From NCBI RefSeq assembly GCF_019973615.1, contig NZ_AP024238.1:248001-312000 (forward strand): a stretch of DNA of 64,000 nt, given 5' to 3'. The position numbers were made by a program, and so were the translations under genes. Within the stretch, counting starts at the first letter, position 1. Each line of letters begins with the position of its first letter. A model generated the notes under the pieces. It did no database searches. It was given only the letters and a program-made list of their open reading frames with translations, and was not told where the DNA came from. The DNA comes from Rhodoferax lithotrophicus (GTDB taxonomy: Bacteria; Pseudomonadota; Gammaproteobacteria; Burkholderiales; Burkholderiaceae_C). Shown here one piece after another: positions 1 through 7,774 of the stretch.

Positions 1-147
1 CAATCGATTCGCGGCGCCGCGACGCTGACGGATCACCGACAGGTCGGTTTCGTTGAACGTGTAGTGCCGTATCAGTTCGTCTTTGGCATCTGGCAGTGCC
101 AGCAGACTTTCGCGCTCGGTGGCGGACAGGATTGAGCGGCGTGGCAT
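1..147 (-). CDS. tnpA: Tn3-family transposase TnpA, N-terminal fragment (cut by window edge)
   Basis: The first 49 codons of a Tn21/Tn501-type DDE transposase are present, starting at the ATG on 147-145. The protein opens [18 protein letters not shown] and continues in frame to the window edge with a conserved [10 protein letters not shown] stretch, both typical of the subgroup. The ATG comes 2 bp after the tnpR stop, so the two genes are probably co-transcribed and translationally coupled. The full enzyme is close to 990 residues and would cut and join the transposon ends during replicative transposition. Only the window edge truncates it here, so whether the gene is intact cannot be judged. 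Confidence 0.93.
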   Translation of the reverse strand, partial: MPRRSILSATERESLLALPDAKDELIRHYTFNETDLSVIRQRRGAANRL

Positions 148-149
148 GG

Positions 150-707
150 TCAGTCTTCCCGCAGGTACTGGTACAAGGTTTCGCGGCTGATGCCGAAGTC
201 ACGGGCCACCAAGGTTTTTTGGTCGCCTGCCGCAACTCGCCGTTTCAACTCGGCAATTTGTTCGCTGTTCAGCGATTTCTTTCGTCCCCGGTAGGCACCG
301 CGCTGCTTGGCCAGCACGATTCCCTCGCGCTGACGTTCGCGGATCAGGGCGCGCTCGAACTCAGCAAAGGCTCCCATGACCGACAGCATCAGATTGGCCA
401 TCGGTGAGTCCTCGCCGGTGAACGTCAGCCCTTCTTTGACGAACTCCATGCGCACGCCCCGTTGTGTCAGCCCTTGGACGATGCGGCGCAGGTCATCAAG
501 GTTGCGTGCCAACCTGTCCATGCTATGCACCACCACGGTGTCGCCCTCGCGGACGAAGGCCAGCAGCCTTTCAAGTTCGGGACGTTGTGTGTCCTTGCCT
601 GAAGCCTTATCGGTGAATACCTTGCCGACTTCTATTTGTTCCAGTTGTCGATCAGGATTCTGGTCGAAGCTGCTGACGCGGACGTAGCCGATACGTTGAC
701 CTTGCAA
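150..707 (-). CDS. tnpR: Serine resolvase TnpR of a Tn21-subgroup transposon
   Basis: TnpR resolves the cointegrate made during replicative transposition by recombining two res sites, and in this subgroup also represses tnp transcription. The N-terminal catalytic domain carries [11 protein letters not shown] with the nucleophilic serine near residue 10, then the conserved [13 protein letters not shown] and the E-helix region [17 protein letters not shown]-terminal helix-turn-helix ends in [12 protein letters not shown] start it at the TTG on 707-705 because the product then begins [13 protein letters not shown], matching Tn21-type resolvases. The longer frame from GTG 782 adds 25 residues of AT-rich upstream sequence that the family lacks and that overlaps the expected res site. 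Confidence 0.92.
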   Translation of the reverse strand: MQGQRIGYVRVSSFDQNPDRQLEQIEVGKVFTDKASGKDTQRPELERLLAFVREGDTVVVHSMDRLARNLDDLRRIVQGLTQRGVRMEFVKEGLTFTGEDSPMANLMLSVMGAFAEFERALIRERQREGIVLAKQRGAYRGRKKSLNSEQIAELKRRVAAGDQKTLVARDFGISRETLYQYLRED

Positions 708-837
708 GATGCCTCCAAAGGTAAAAATGTCAGGATGAAATCTATTACCCTTGGCTGAATGTGTCAATAAATATAAATTCACACTCTACTCTGACGTTGT
801 TTGTGCTCAACATCTGACATCAGGTTAGGGCATAGCC
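708..837. promoter_or_regulatory. Probable res recombination region upstream of tnpR
   Basis: In Tn21-type elements the three-subsite res region lies directly upstream of tnpR and is about 120-130 bp long. This gap has that length and position. It is AT-rich in the middle (764-780) and holds several short GTCA/TGAC half-sites at 728-734, 762-768, 791-796 and 814-824 that could be resolvase half-sites. I could not assign subsites I, II and III. A tnpR promoter should also lie here. Confidence 0.45.
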
Positions 838-2325
838 TTAACTGACACCACCTCCCAGGGCCTGATATAAAGCAACACTATCGACTAGGCGTTGTGCCTG
901 GGCCGCAACCATATTGATCCGGATTGACTGTGCCTGTTGCTGCGCGATGAGCAGTTGCAGGTAGCTGGCCGCGCCCAGCCGGTATTGCCGCTCGACCGAC
1001 TGCAAGGAGGCCTGTGCAGCCATATCAGCGGCAGCGAGGGCAGTCAAAGTTTGTGCATCGCTTTCCACCGCGCGCAGGGTGTCGGCGACGTTACGCAAAG
1101 ACTCCAATACGACGCTCTGGTAATTGGCTGCGGCGGCATCAAAAGCGGCGAGCGCCGCTCTTTTTTCAGCGGGTAGCCCTGGATTAAAAAGAGGCTGGGT
1201 GAGCTGCGCAACCAGGCCCCACACTGCCGAGCCACCACCGAACAGGGTACCGGTGGTCAGCGCTTGAGAGCCAAGGTTGGCGCTCAGGTTGATCTGTGGG
1301 TAGAGCTTGGCGACAGCCACACCATAGTCTGCATTGGCCGCATGCAACAGCGCCTCTGACGCCTGGATATCCGGTCGGCGGCGCACCAGTTCTGAGGGCA
1401 CGACGAGCGGCATCTCGACGGGCAGAGTGAAATCGGCCAGAGTGAAGGCCGGGATGCCACCCGTGCCTGGGGCACGACCGGCTAGCACCGCCAGTAGATG
1501 TTCGGTTTGTTGCAGTTGTTTACGCAGCGCAGGCAGTTCTGCCCGCGTTTGCTCCGCCTGAGCTTGTAGGCTCAACGCTTCATCAGGTGAGGCCTGACCG
1601 ATACGCACGCGTTCATGGGCTAGGCGCAGTTGCTCATCCTGCACGCGCAAAATGGCAGTAGTGGCTTCTAGTTGCGCGGCGAGGCGTGCTCGGGTAATGG
1701 CAGCGGTTGCCATGTTGCCGGCAAGGGCCAGGCGCGCAGCATTCAGTTCGAAGCGACGGTAGTCGGCGCGAGCAGCCAAGGCTTCGAGTGCGCGCCGGTT
1801 GCCGCCAGCCAGATCGAGGTTGTAATGCACGCCAACGCTGGCGTTGTAGAGGCTGAATTGACGTGCGTCTCCGCTCAACCCTTGGCTACTGGGACTCATT
1901 TGCTGGCGCTGAGATCCCAGTGCGACATCTACCTGTGGATATTGCGTCGAGCCCGCCTGTGCGGCAAGAAGCTCCTGCGCCTGTCGCAAATTGGCGCTGA
2001 TGCTCGCCAGCGTCGGGCTGACATGGAAAGCTTCGTTGATCAGTCCGTCGAGTGTGGATGAACCCAAGCTTTGCCACCATTGCGTTTCGATCGGAAGCCC
2101 TTCGACTAGACGTTGTGTTTCGCCGAACTGCGTGGGAGCGGACGCGGTTCTATCAGCCACCGGTGTTGCAGTGTAGCGAGCCACATCGGGTGCGGTGGGA
2201 CGCTGAAAATCAGGGCCGGCGGCGCAACCGGCCAGACCGGCGGTGACCAGACCAGCTACCAGGTAAGTTGCCGCAAGCCGTCTTTCGAGGCTGATGGGGC
2301 GCTGGCATGTTTTAGCGTGCTCCAT
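838..2325 (-). CDS. NodT/TolC-family outer-membrane efflux lipoprotein
   Basis: This is the outer-membrane channel of a tripartite exporter. The 495-residue protein has a signal sequence ending in a lipobox (LAGC, Cys34) followed by AAGPDFQRP, the usual start of NodT-type factors. It then shows the duplicated helical OEP pattern: QWWQSLGSSTLDGLINEA in the first repeat and SELVRRRPDIQASEALLHAANADYG in the second. The ATG at 2325 overlaps the end of the cytochrome gene by 14 bp and has a GGAG ribosome site 8 bases upstream. It is the last gene of the transposon-borne export operon and gives the adaptor and ABC pump an exit through the outer membrane. Confidence 0.9.
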   Translation of the reverse strand: MEHAKTCQRPISLERRLAATYLVAGLVTAGLAGCAAGPDFQRPTAPDVARYTATPVADRTASAPTQFGETQRLVEGLPIETQWWQSLGSSTLDGLINEAFHVSPTLASISANLRQAQELLAAQAGSTQYPQVDVALGSQRQQMSPSSQGLSGDARQFSLYNASVGVHYNLDLAGGNRRALEALAARADYRRFELNAARLALAGNMATAAITRARLAAQLEATTAILRVQDEQLRLAHERVRIGQASPDEALSLQAQAEQTRAELPALRKQLQQTEHLLAVLAGRAPGTGGIPAFTLADFTLPVEMPLVVPSELVRRRPDIQASEALLHAANADYGVAVAKLYPQINLSANLGSQALTTGTLFGGGSAVWGLVAQLTQPLFNPGLPAEKRAALAAFDAAAANYQSVVLESLRNVADTLRAVESDAQTLTALAAADMAAQASLQSVERQYRLGAASYLQLLIAQQQAQSIRINMVAAQAQRLVDSVALYQALGGGVS

Positions 2326-2785
2326 AAAAATGCTCCACGAAAGGTTTACGGAAAGCTTGGTGGCAGCCCAAGCAGCTTTCCTGCACGTGGGCGAATGATT
2401 GGATCACCGCCTTGCCGTCGCTGCTCGCAGCAGCCAGCTTCATGGCCAGCGCCGCCTCGTGAGTCTGCGCGTCAAAGTTTCTGAACTTGGTCGCATCAGC
2501 GCCGAGGTAAGCAAGGATGCGCATTTTTTCAGTAAGCGGTGGCTCGGGGTGTGCAGCAACTTTTGGGGCGAGCTGAACGACCTGAACCCATTCCTCCTGC
2601 GAAATCGCACCGGTAATAGCCTGCATGTTGCGCCCGAGTTCCTGCATGATCTTGCGTAGCGCCAGTGGCTCAACCTGGGTAGCGTCACCAGCCCAAGCTG
2701 GCAACTGAAAACCCCATAAAAGCAGGCAGGCCGTAACGGTCAGGGTGATAGTTCCAAATGCGTGGCTGTGTTTGCGGTGGGTCAT
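2312..2785 (-). CDS. Cytochrome c'-like periplasmic haem protein in the export operon
   Basis: The 157-residue product has a signal peptide ending near AWAGD and a single c-type haem site CLGCH at 138-142, followed by QAFRKPF, close to the C-terminus. A C-terminal CxxCH with an FR-like tail on an all-helical ~130-residue mature protein is the pattern of cytochrome c'/c-556 proteins, which bind haem and often NO or CO. I start at ATG 2785, which has AGGAG 6 bases upstream, rather than at an upstream in-frame codon. It sits between the ABC ATPase and the outer-membrane factor, an odd place for a cytochrome. A role in redox sensing, or in protection from the compound that is exported, is inference only. 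Confidence 0.82.
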   Translation of the reverse strand: MTHRKHSHAFGTITLTVTACLLLWGFQLPAWAGDATQVEPLALRKIMQELGRNMQAITGAISQEEWVQVVQLAPKVAAHPEPPLTEKMRILAYLGADATKFRNFDAQTHEAALAMKLAAASSDGKAVIQSFAHVQESCLGCHQAFRKPFVEHFYGAR

Positions 2786-2813
2786 GAAATTCTCCTGTAA
2801 TTCAATCGTTCTC

Positions 2814-3524
2814 TCATTCGAACTCCCGCCCTTCGCCAGCTTCCTCATGGGTCACACCGTCGCGGATGTGGTAGATGCGCTTGAAAGTGGGGATGATCTT
2901 TTCGTCATGGGTGACGACGATGATGGCGGTCTCGAACTTCCGAGCCATGTCATTGAGGATGCGGATTACAGCCATGGCGCGCTCACTGTCTAGTGGAGCT
3001 GTGGGCTCATCAGCCAGGATCACCGGAGGGCGATTGACCAAACCTCGCGCAATGGCGACCCGTTGCTGCTCGCCACCGGAGAGTTGCGAGGGCATGGCGC
3101 GAGCCCGGTGTTGCACATCGAGCGCGGTGAGCAGTTCCAGTGCCTTCGCGCGCGACTCCCCATTCGCGACGCCTGCGAGCATCGGCAGTAGCGCCACGTT
3201 GTCGGTGACATCGAGAAACGGAATCAGGTATGGTGCCTGGAAAACGAAACCGATCTTGTCGCGCCGCAAGGCGCGCAAGTCGCGGACTTTCCAGCCATCG
3301 TCGTAGATCACTTCATCGCCCAGCGTCATGCGACCGGCGGTCGGATCAATCACCGCGCCCAGACATTTGAGCAGCGTGCTCTTGCCGGACCCGGAAGGGC
3401 CAATCAGGCCCACCACCTCGCCGGGTGCCACCTGCATGTCCACGCCTTTCAAGGCATTGACCGCGGTATCGCCCTCGCCATAACGTTTTCTCAAACCTTC
3501 GATGCGAATGCCTTTGCCACTCAT
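2814..3524 (-). CDS. ABC transporter ATPase, LolD/MacB type
   Basis: ATP-binding subunit of the export pump. It has Walker A GPSGSGKST at 42-50, a Q-loop in VFQAPYL, signature LSGGEQQRV, Walker B VILADEPT, and the switch histidine in VVTHDEK. These place it in the LolD/MacB/FtsE branch that works with FtsX-fold permeases. I start it at ATG 3524 with GGAGGT 4 bases upstream, just after the permease stop; a TTG at 3536 would overlap the permease but seems unnecessary. The D-loop region reads TAPLDSE, where most relatives have a second small residue before LD, so it is slightly unusual. It must pair with the permease directly upstream. Confidence 0.93.
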   Translation of the reverse strand: MSGKGIRIEGLRKRYGEGDTAVNALKGVDMQVAPGEVVGLIGPSGSGKSTLLKCLGAVIDPTAGRMTLGDEVIYDDGWKVRDLRALRRDKIGFVFQAPYLIPFLDVTDNVALLPMLAGVANGESRAKALELLTALDVQHRARAMPSQLSGGEQQRVAIARGLVNRPPVILADEPTAPLDSERAMAVIRILNDMARKFETAIIVVTHDEKIIPTFKRIYHIRDGVTHEEAGEGREFE

Positions 3525-3525
3525 C

Positions 3526-4731
3526 TCAACCTCCAATGGCTTCGGCCGGGTCGACCTTGAGTGCCATGCGAATGGCGACGATGCTGGCTAGAACGCAGAT
3601 CACGAGCACGGCGAAAAAACCGGCGATGGAGTCGAACGGCATCAGCAGTACGTACTTGGGAAACAGGGGCGCTGAGAAAGTGGCTGTGATCTTGCCGACC
3701 ACGAAACCAATCACGCCCAGGGCGAGCGCCTGCTGCATGATCATCGCGGCGATGGTTCGGTTGCGTGTGCCGATGAGCTTCAACACCGCGATCTCGCGGA
3801 TTTTGTCCATCGTCAGCGAATAGATGATGAAGGCAACGATGGCCGCGCTAACGATGGCCAGAATCACCAAGAACATGCCGATCTGCTTGGCCGACGTGGC
3901 GATCAACTTGCCGACGAGGATGTCTTCCATCTGTGCCCGTGTGTAGACCGTCAAACGTTTCCAGCGCCGGATGGATTCGGCAACCTCGTCCGGCGCATGA
4001 CCAGGTTTCAGAGTGACCAGCACTGCATTGACGAACGCGTTGGTGCTCTGTGAAGCAATCACGGCATCCAGCAAACCAGTAACACCGGGTCGATTGAAGG
4101 CCGGGTTGGCTTCGGTGCGACGCCGGCTTTGCCAAATGGCGTCGTTGTCCTTGAGGAACTGAGCCTCTTGGGCATCCTTGAGCGGAATGAATACCATCGG
4201 GTCGCCGCTGGACGACACCATGCGCCGTGTCAGCCCCACGACGGTGTAATGATTTCGGCGAATGGCAAGACGATCTCCCAGTTTGAAGCCGGTGGCGATG
4301 TCGGCCACCGCCTCGTAGTGACCGCGCGTGATCTGGCGTCCAGCGACGAGATAAGGAGGCCATCCGGGTGTAGCCCCCAACGCACCGGGCGCGATGCCGA
4401 CCACCATGGTGCGTACATCACTCTCGCCCTTGCGTACCTGCATGGTCAGGTAGGTCACGTTCGCTGCCTGTGAGACTCCCGGCATGGCGAGAATGGCGCG
4501 ATACACGTCATCGTTGAGGCTGGACGACTCCGCATAAGGACCCAGAGTATCCTTTTGCACCACCCAAAGGTCAGCGCCACTGTTGTCGAGCAACGCCTTG
4601 CCGTCGTCCACCATGCCTCGGTACACCCCAGCCATGACCAGGGTGACGCCGATCAGCAGACCCAGACCGATGCCGGTGAAGACGAATTTTCCCCAGGCAT
4701 GGAGAATGTCGCGGCCGGCCAGGCTGATCAT
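3526..4731 (-). CDS. FtsX/MacB-fold ABC permease
   Basis: Membrane subunit of the exporter, 401 residues. One N-terminal membrane segment (about 15-38) is followed by a large periplasmic domain of the MacB_PCD type, then three C-terminal segments of the FtsX domain (about 280-395) with the typical EIAVLKLIGTRNRTI cytoplasmic coupling region. The ATG at 4731 overlaps the adaptor stop in an ATGA arrangement, so translation is coupled. MacB-type pumps act as mechanotransmitters that push substrates collected in the periplasm through a TolC-like channel; with the HlyD protein and NodT channel encoded alongside, a complete tripartite machine is present. The substrate is unknown. Confidence 0.92.
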   Translation of the reverse strand: MISLAGRDILHAWGKFVFTGIGLGLLIGVTLVMAGVYRGMVDDGKALLDNSGADLWVVQKDTLGPYAESSSLNDDVYRAILAMPGVSQAANVTYLTMQVRKGESDVRTMVVGIAPGALGATPGWPPYLVAGRQITRGHYEAVADIATGFKLGDRLAIRRNHYTVVGLTRRMVSSSGDPMVFIPLKDAQEAQFLKDNDAIWQSRRRTEANPAFNRPGVTGLLDAVIASQSTNAFVNAVLVTLKPGHAPDEVAESIRRWKRLTVYTRAQMEDILVGKLIATSAKQIGMFLVILAIVSAAIVAFIIYSLTMDKIREIAVLKLIGTRNRTIAAMIMQQALALGVIGFVVGKITATFSAPLFPKYVLLMPFDSIAGFFAVLVICVLASIVAIRMALKVDPAEAIGG

Positions 4732-5879
4732 CGTGACACTCCTGGGATATGGTCGACCACATGGATGCGGCTGCGCGCCGTCAGTGCCTTTTCGCTATAG
4801 GTCACAACCTGGTCCCCATTCTTGAGCCCTTCGCGCACCTGCACGTAACCATTGAGGTCGGAAGTGCCGAGCTTGACCGGGGAGAAATGCAGATCACCAT
4901 CCACGATTTGCCAGACACCAACTTTGTCGCCCTCACGCTGGACGGCAGCGTTGGGGATCAGTGGAGCGGCCGGGAGCGCCGGCAAGTCAACCGTGACTTC
5001 GGCCAGTTCACCCACCGGTGGCAAAGGTTCTGGTTTGTTATCGAATGTCACCTTGGCAAGCGTTTCCTCGGTTACCGCGTCGGCCTTGGGTTCCACCCGC
5101 AGCACGCGACCTTTCAAGGTCTGGCCACCACGCGAACGCAGGACGATAAGAGTCGGCAACCCCCCAGCCAGCCCCGATGCGCTGATCTGGTCGAAGCGCG
5201 CATTGATCCACAAACTCTTGGGGTCGATCACTTCCACCACGGCCTGGCCCGCGACGATGGTCGTGCCGGGATCGGCATCGCGCACGGCGACTACACCGTC
5301 GACCGGCGCGATCAGGCGCAGATTGCTCCGCTGCGCGACGAGTCCTTCGCGGTCGGAGCGTGCCCGGACAATATCTTCCCGAGCGGCAGATAAGGCGGCA
5401 TCGGCGATCTGCAGTTCCTGCCGCTTGGTGGTGACGATTTCCTCGCTGGTCGAGCGCACCGCAAACAATTGCTCGTAGCGGCGCGCCTGGGTTTGCGCGT
5501 AGGCTTGCCGGGCTTCTGCCTCGCGCAAAGCCGCTTCCGCACGCTTGAATGCCGACTCCTGTGAGCGCACCCGATCATCGAGGTCGACCGGCTCCATCTC
5601 GCCGAGCACCTGTCCGGCCTTGACCTGGTCGCCTACATGCACCTCCAGGCGTTTGACGCGCCCGGCAAACGTCGGCCCGATCTTGTAGGTGTAGCGCGCC
5701 TCCACCGTGCCGATGCCGAACAGCGCCGGTGTGATAGCCCGTGATTCCACGCTTGCCACCGTCACAGCGACCGGGGCGAGCGGCCCTGATCGCAGACCGA
5801 CATAAATAAAAAGCACCAGCAAAGGAATGATGACGGCAAGCAGCGCCAGGGTGCGGCCTTGCAAGGGTAACTTTTTCAT
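4728..5879 (-). CDS. HlyD/MacA-type periplasmic adaptor (membrane fusion protein)
   Basis: The 383-residue adaptor has one N-terminal membrane anchor (about 9-28), a lipoyl/barrel-sandwich half at GDQVKAGQVLGEMEPVDL, a long coiled-coil hairpin rich in Ala, Glu, Arg and Gln (about 100-190), the second lipoyl half at LIAPVDGVVAVRDADPG, and a beta-barrel. Such adaptors bridge the inner-membrane pump and the outer-membrane channel. The ATG at 5879 overlaps the tetR stop (ATGA) and its own stop overlaps the permease start in the same way, so tetR, adaptor and permease form a tightly coupled unit transcribed from the operator at 6496-6523. Confidence 0.92.
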   Translation of the reverse strand: MKKLPLQGRTLALLAVIIPLLVLFIYVGLRSGPLAPVAVTVASVESRAITPALFGIGTVEARYTYKIGPTFAGRVKRLEVHVGDQVKAGQVLGEMEPVDLDDRVRSQESAFKRAEAALREAEARQAYAQTQARRYEQLFAVRSTSEEIVTTKRQELQIADAALSAAREDIVRARSDREGLVAQRSNLRLIAPVDGVVAVRDADPGTTIVAGQAVVEVIDPKSLWINARFDQISASGLAGGLPTLIVLRSRGGQTLKGRVLRVEPKADAVTEETLAKVTFDNKPEPLPPVGELAEVTVDLPALPAAPLIPNAAVQREGDKVGVWQIVDGDLHFSPVKLGTSDLNGYVQVREGLKNGDQVVTYSEKALTARSRIHVVDHIPGVSR

Positions 5880-6484
5880 TGCGCACTCCTTATGCCACGC
5901 CGATAAATTGCAAAGACGCGCGGCGCATCGCGGTGCATACGTCCCACATCACCCGCCAACAGCGATTGCATGACCAAGCCCTGGATCGTGCCAATGAACA
6001 GCGTTGCCGCCGCCTCGTTGTCAAGCGAGGGAGACAACTCGCCGCTGGCCTTGCCTTTCTCGATGAGACGATGCAAACGTTCGCCGTAGCGCTGAATCAA
6101 GGTTTGCACCATGCGCTTGGCCGGTGTCGATTCGGCACGCTGAAGCTCACCAAACATCATTCTTGGCACGCCTGGGTGCTCAGCTACGAATTCGATATGA
6201 CTCATGAACATCGCCTCCATGGCTGCCAAGGGCGACTCGATTCCTTGTGCGGATCGATCGATTCTGGCTAATAGGCGCTCTGCTACCCACTCCATGACCG
6301 CCTGCCAAATGGCTTCCTTGTTCGGGAAGTGCCGAAACAGCGCACCCTGGGTCAAGTTCATGTGTTTAGCGATAGCTGCAGTGGTTATCTCGCTTGGGTT
6401 TTGTGAACCGGCAAGCGCCACGACGGACTCGACAGTTACGGCACGACGTTCATCGGCCGGCAGATGCTTTGGATGGGTGTCCAC
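5876..6484 (-). CDS. TetR/AcrR-family repressor of the export operon
   Basis: The N-terminal helix-turn-helix is clear (about 30-55: ITTAAIAKHMNLTQGALFRHFPNKEAIWQAV), followed by a helical ligand domain of ordinary TetR length. I start it at GTG 6484, giving MDTHPKHLPADERR, because AGGAG lies 5 bases upstream; an in-frame GTG at 6490 would overlap that ribosome site. It is the first gene of the operon it probably controls. A long dyad just upstream between the candidate -10 element and the ribosome site is a likely operator, which suggests autorepression relieved by the exporter's substrate. This is inferred from position and symmetry. Confidence 0.9.
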   Translation of the reverse strand: MDTHPKHLPADERRAVTVESVVALAGSQNPSEITTAAIAKHMNLTQGALFRHFPNKEAIWQAVMEWVAERLLARIDRSAQGIESPLAAMEAMFMSHIEFVAEHPGVPRMMFGELQRAESTPAKRMVQTLIQRYGERLHRLIEKGKASGELSPSLDNEAAATLFIGTIQGLVMQSLLAGDVGRMHRDAPRVFAIYRRGIRSAQ

Positions 6485-6495
6485 GAGCACTCCTT

Positions 6496-6544
6496 GTAAT
6501 ATAGTAATTGATTACTATCTTACCACAAGAGGCAACTCAAACAA
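6496..6544 (-). promoter_or_regulatory. Promoter and TetR-type operator of the transposon export operon
   Basis: Reading on the minus strand, a candidate -35 TTGTTT (6544-6539) and -10 TAAGAT (6522-6517) are 16 bp apart. A dyad with perfect 8-bp arms ATAGTAAT and ATTACTAT around a 2-bp centre covers 6501-6518. It extends to GTAA (6496-6499) and TTAC (6520-6523) with a single symmetric mismatch, making a 28-bp near-perfect palindrome. It overlaps the -10 element and ends 5 bp before the AGGAG of tetR, an ideal place for repression. Confidence 0.75.
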
Positions 6545-6588
6545 GAGAAAACCCGACGTACTCGTCAATATCTAGCGTCTGCAATGGG

Positions 6589-6626
6589 CTTAACGTGCTT
6601 TATTTTCCGTTTTCTGAGACGTCCCC
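6589..6626. repeat. 38-bp terminal inverted repeat of the Tn21-subgroup transposon
   Basis: Read inward on the minus strand it begins GGGGACGTCTCAGAAAACGG and ends in AAGCACGTTAAG. This matches the Tn21/Tn501 terminal repeat as I remember it, apart from a few bases near the outer end and one near the inner end. The outer end is at 6626. The same bases also encode the last 11 residues and stop codon of the broken M48 gene. Confidence 0.93.
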
Positions 6627-7171
6627 GAATACTCCTTGGCCCGGGAATAGGCCGCACCCAGCAGGGGTAACCAGAGCACCGGCATGCGCCACAGATGCCC
6701 GGTCAGATGCTTGAGGCGGATGTGCCCCAGCTCGTGACCGATGTAGAAGTTGATGCCGTCCGGCTCCTGCGCCATGGCATCCACCACGTCAGACATCAGC
6801 ACCACAAAGTTGCGGCCAAAGAAACGGGTGGCAAAGGCGTTGAACAGGCCGTTGCCGTTGAGGATGTAGGTTTCCGGCACGTCATCCATGCCCAGCGCTT
6901 TGCAGCAATGCTCCAGCCGTTCATAGAGATCTGGAAATTGCTTGGGCGACAGCTGCACCGCATGGCCACGGATCGAGGCCACCCAGGCCGACTGGGCAAA
7001 GATGTAGGCGATAAAGCCCGCCAGCACATACACCAGGGCAACGCCCACCGTGCCCAGAATAAGCACCAGCCAGCCGATCAGGCCCAGCACCAGGGTGATC
7101 TTGCTCAAGCTGCGTTCGTGGGGGTAAATCAAAGTATCCAAGGCTTCCTCCTGAAGGGTGTTTATTGACAT
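6590..7171 (-). pseudogene. M48-family metallopeptidase truncated by transposon insertion
   Basis: The native part (7171-6627) has two adjacent N-terminal membrane segments (about 25-65), a soluble region, and the zinc motif HELGH in IGHELGHIRLKHL, then a hydrophobic stretch and SRAKEYS. M48 peptidases continue well beyond this point with a further catalytic-domain segment. Here the frame enters the transposon repeat after Ser and ends GTSQKTENKAR-stop, a tail encoded entirely by the terminal repeat. The remainder of the gene should lie on the far side of the transposon, left of the window. I start it at ATG 7171 (MSINTLQEEALD). The product is probably inactive, though the HExxH and the following Glu survive. 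Confidence 0.9.
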
Positions 7172-7332
7172 GTTTTGCAAACGCTTTTCTTTTATGTGCG
7201 CTTAGAGCTTGATGTTACTGGACGAGCGGCTCCAGCAGGCTTGCGGCGTGTTTCCCAATCTATAGGCCAAACAGACCTCAAGGCAAGGCAAAACCTGCGC
7301 AAGGCGCTATCATTTTTAAACACCCCAACCCT

Positions 7333-7668
7333 TCACGCCACACCCTCACCGGTCTGCGCCTTGAAGCGGGCAATTTCGTCCAGCAGCCAGCGGCGAAACG
7401 CCTGCAGCTGGGTGGCATCGGCGATGTCTTGCAGGGCGTGGCGCACCACTTGCGCAAACCGCGTTCCCTGCGGCGTGATCGTCAAACGCTTGCCATGGCG
7501 GGTGAACAGCGCCACGCCCAGGTCTTGCTCCAGCGCCCGCACCTGGTGGCTGACTGCGCCGTGGGTGACATGGGTTTCATCGGCGGCGCGAGAAAAATTC
7601 TGGTGCCGGGCGGCGGCCTCAAAGGCCCGCAAGGCCACCAGGTTGGGCAATCGGCGTAAATCCGTCAT
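7333..7668 (-). pseudogene. LysR-family regulator reduced by an internal in-frame deletion
   Basis: The first ~87 residues are an intact LysR DNA-binding domain (LPNLVALRAFEAAARHQNFSRAADETHVTHGAVSHQVRAL, then RHGKRLTITPQG). The last ~20 (LQAFRRWLLDEIARF) look like the normal C-terminus of a GcvA-type LysR protein. The ~190-residue effector domain between them is missing, so the 111-residue product is the two ends joined in frame near ATQ-LQAF. It is divergent from the GST gene at 7775, the usual arrangement for a LysR regulator and its target. It could still bind DNA as a helix-turn-helix plus linker, but no longer sense an effector. Confidence 0.82.
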
Positions 7669-7774
7669 GGGTTCATGTGAGTTTTGTTAGCAAGGGTGTC
7701 AAAGATAAATCGTTTTGCGCCCAGACACTGCGCCGATAGACTTTGCGAACGATTTATTTTTTTGGAAGCACCCC

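Larger units (their letters stand above)
1..6626. mobile_element. Tn3-family (Tn21-subgroup) transposon, passenger-side end
   Basis: The left window edge lies inside tnpA; tnpR follows, then a probable res region, then an export operon, then a 38-bp Tn21/Tn501-type terminal inverted repeat at 6589-6626 with its GGGG outer end at 6623-6626. This is the layout of Tn501 and Tn21, where the passenger operon is transcribed from its own end of the element towards tnpR. The element enters a chromosomal M48 peptidase gene at 6627. The rest of tnpA, the other terminal repeat and the second copy of the 5-bp target duplication (expected to match gaata at 6627-6631) lie to the left of the window. Confidence 0.9.

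Noticed and set aside
708..782. 25-residue N-terminal extension of TnpR from GTG 782
   Set aside because: Related resolvases begin at the equivalent of TTG 707; the extension overlaps the expected res region and has no family similarity.
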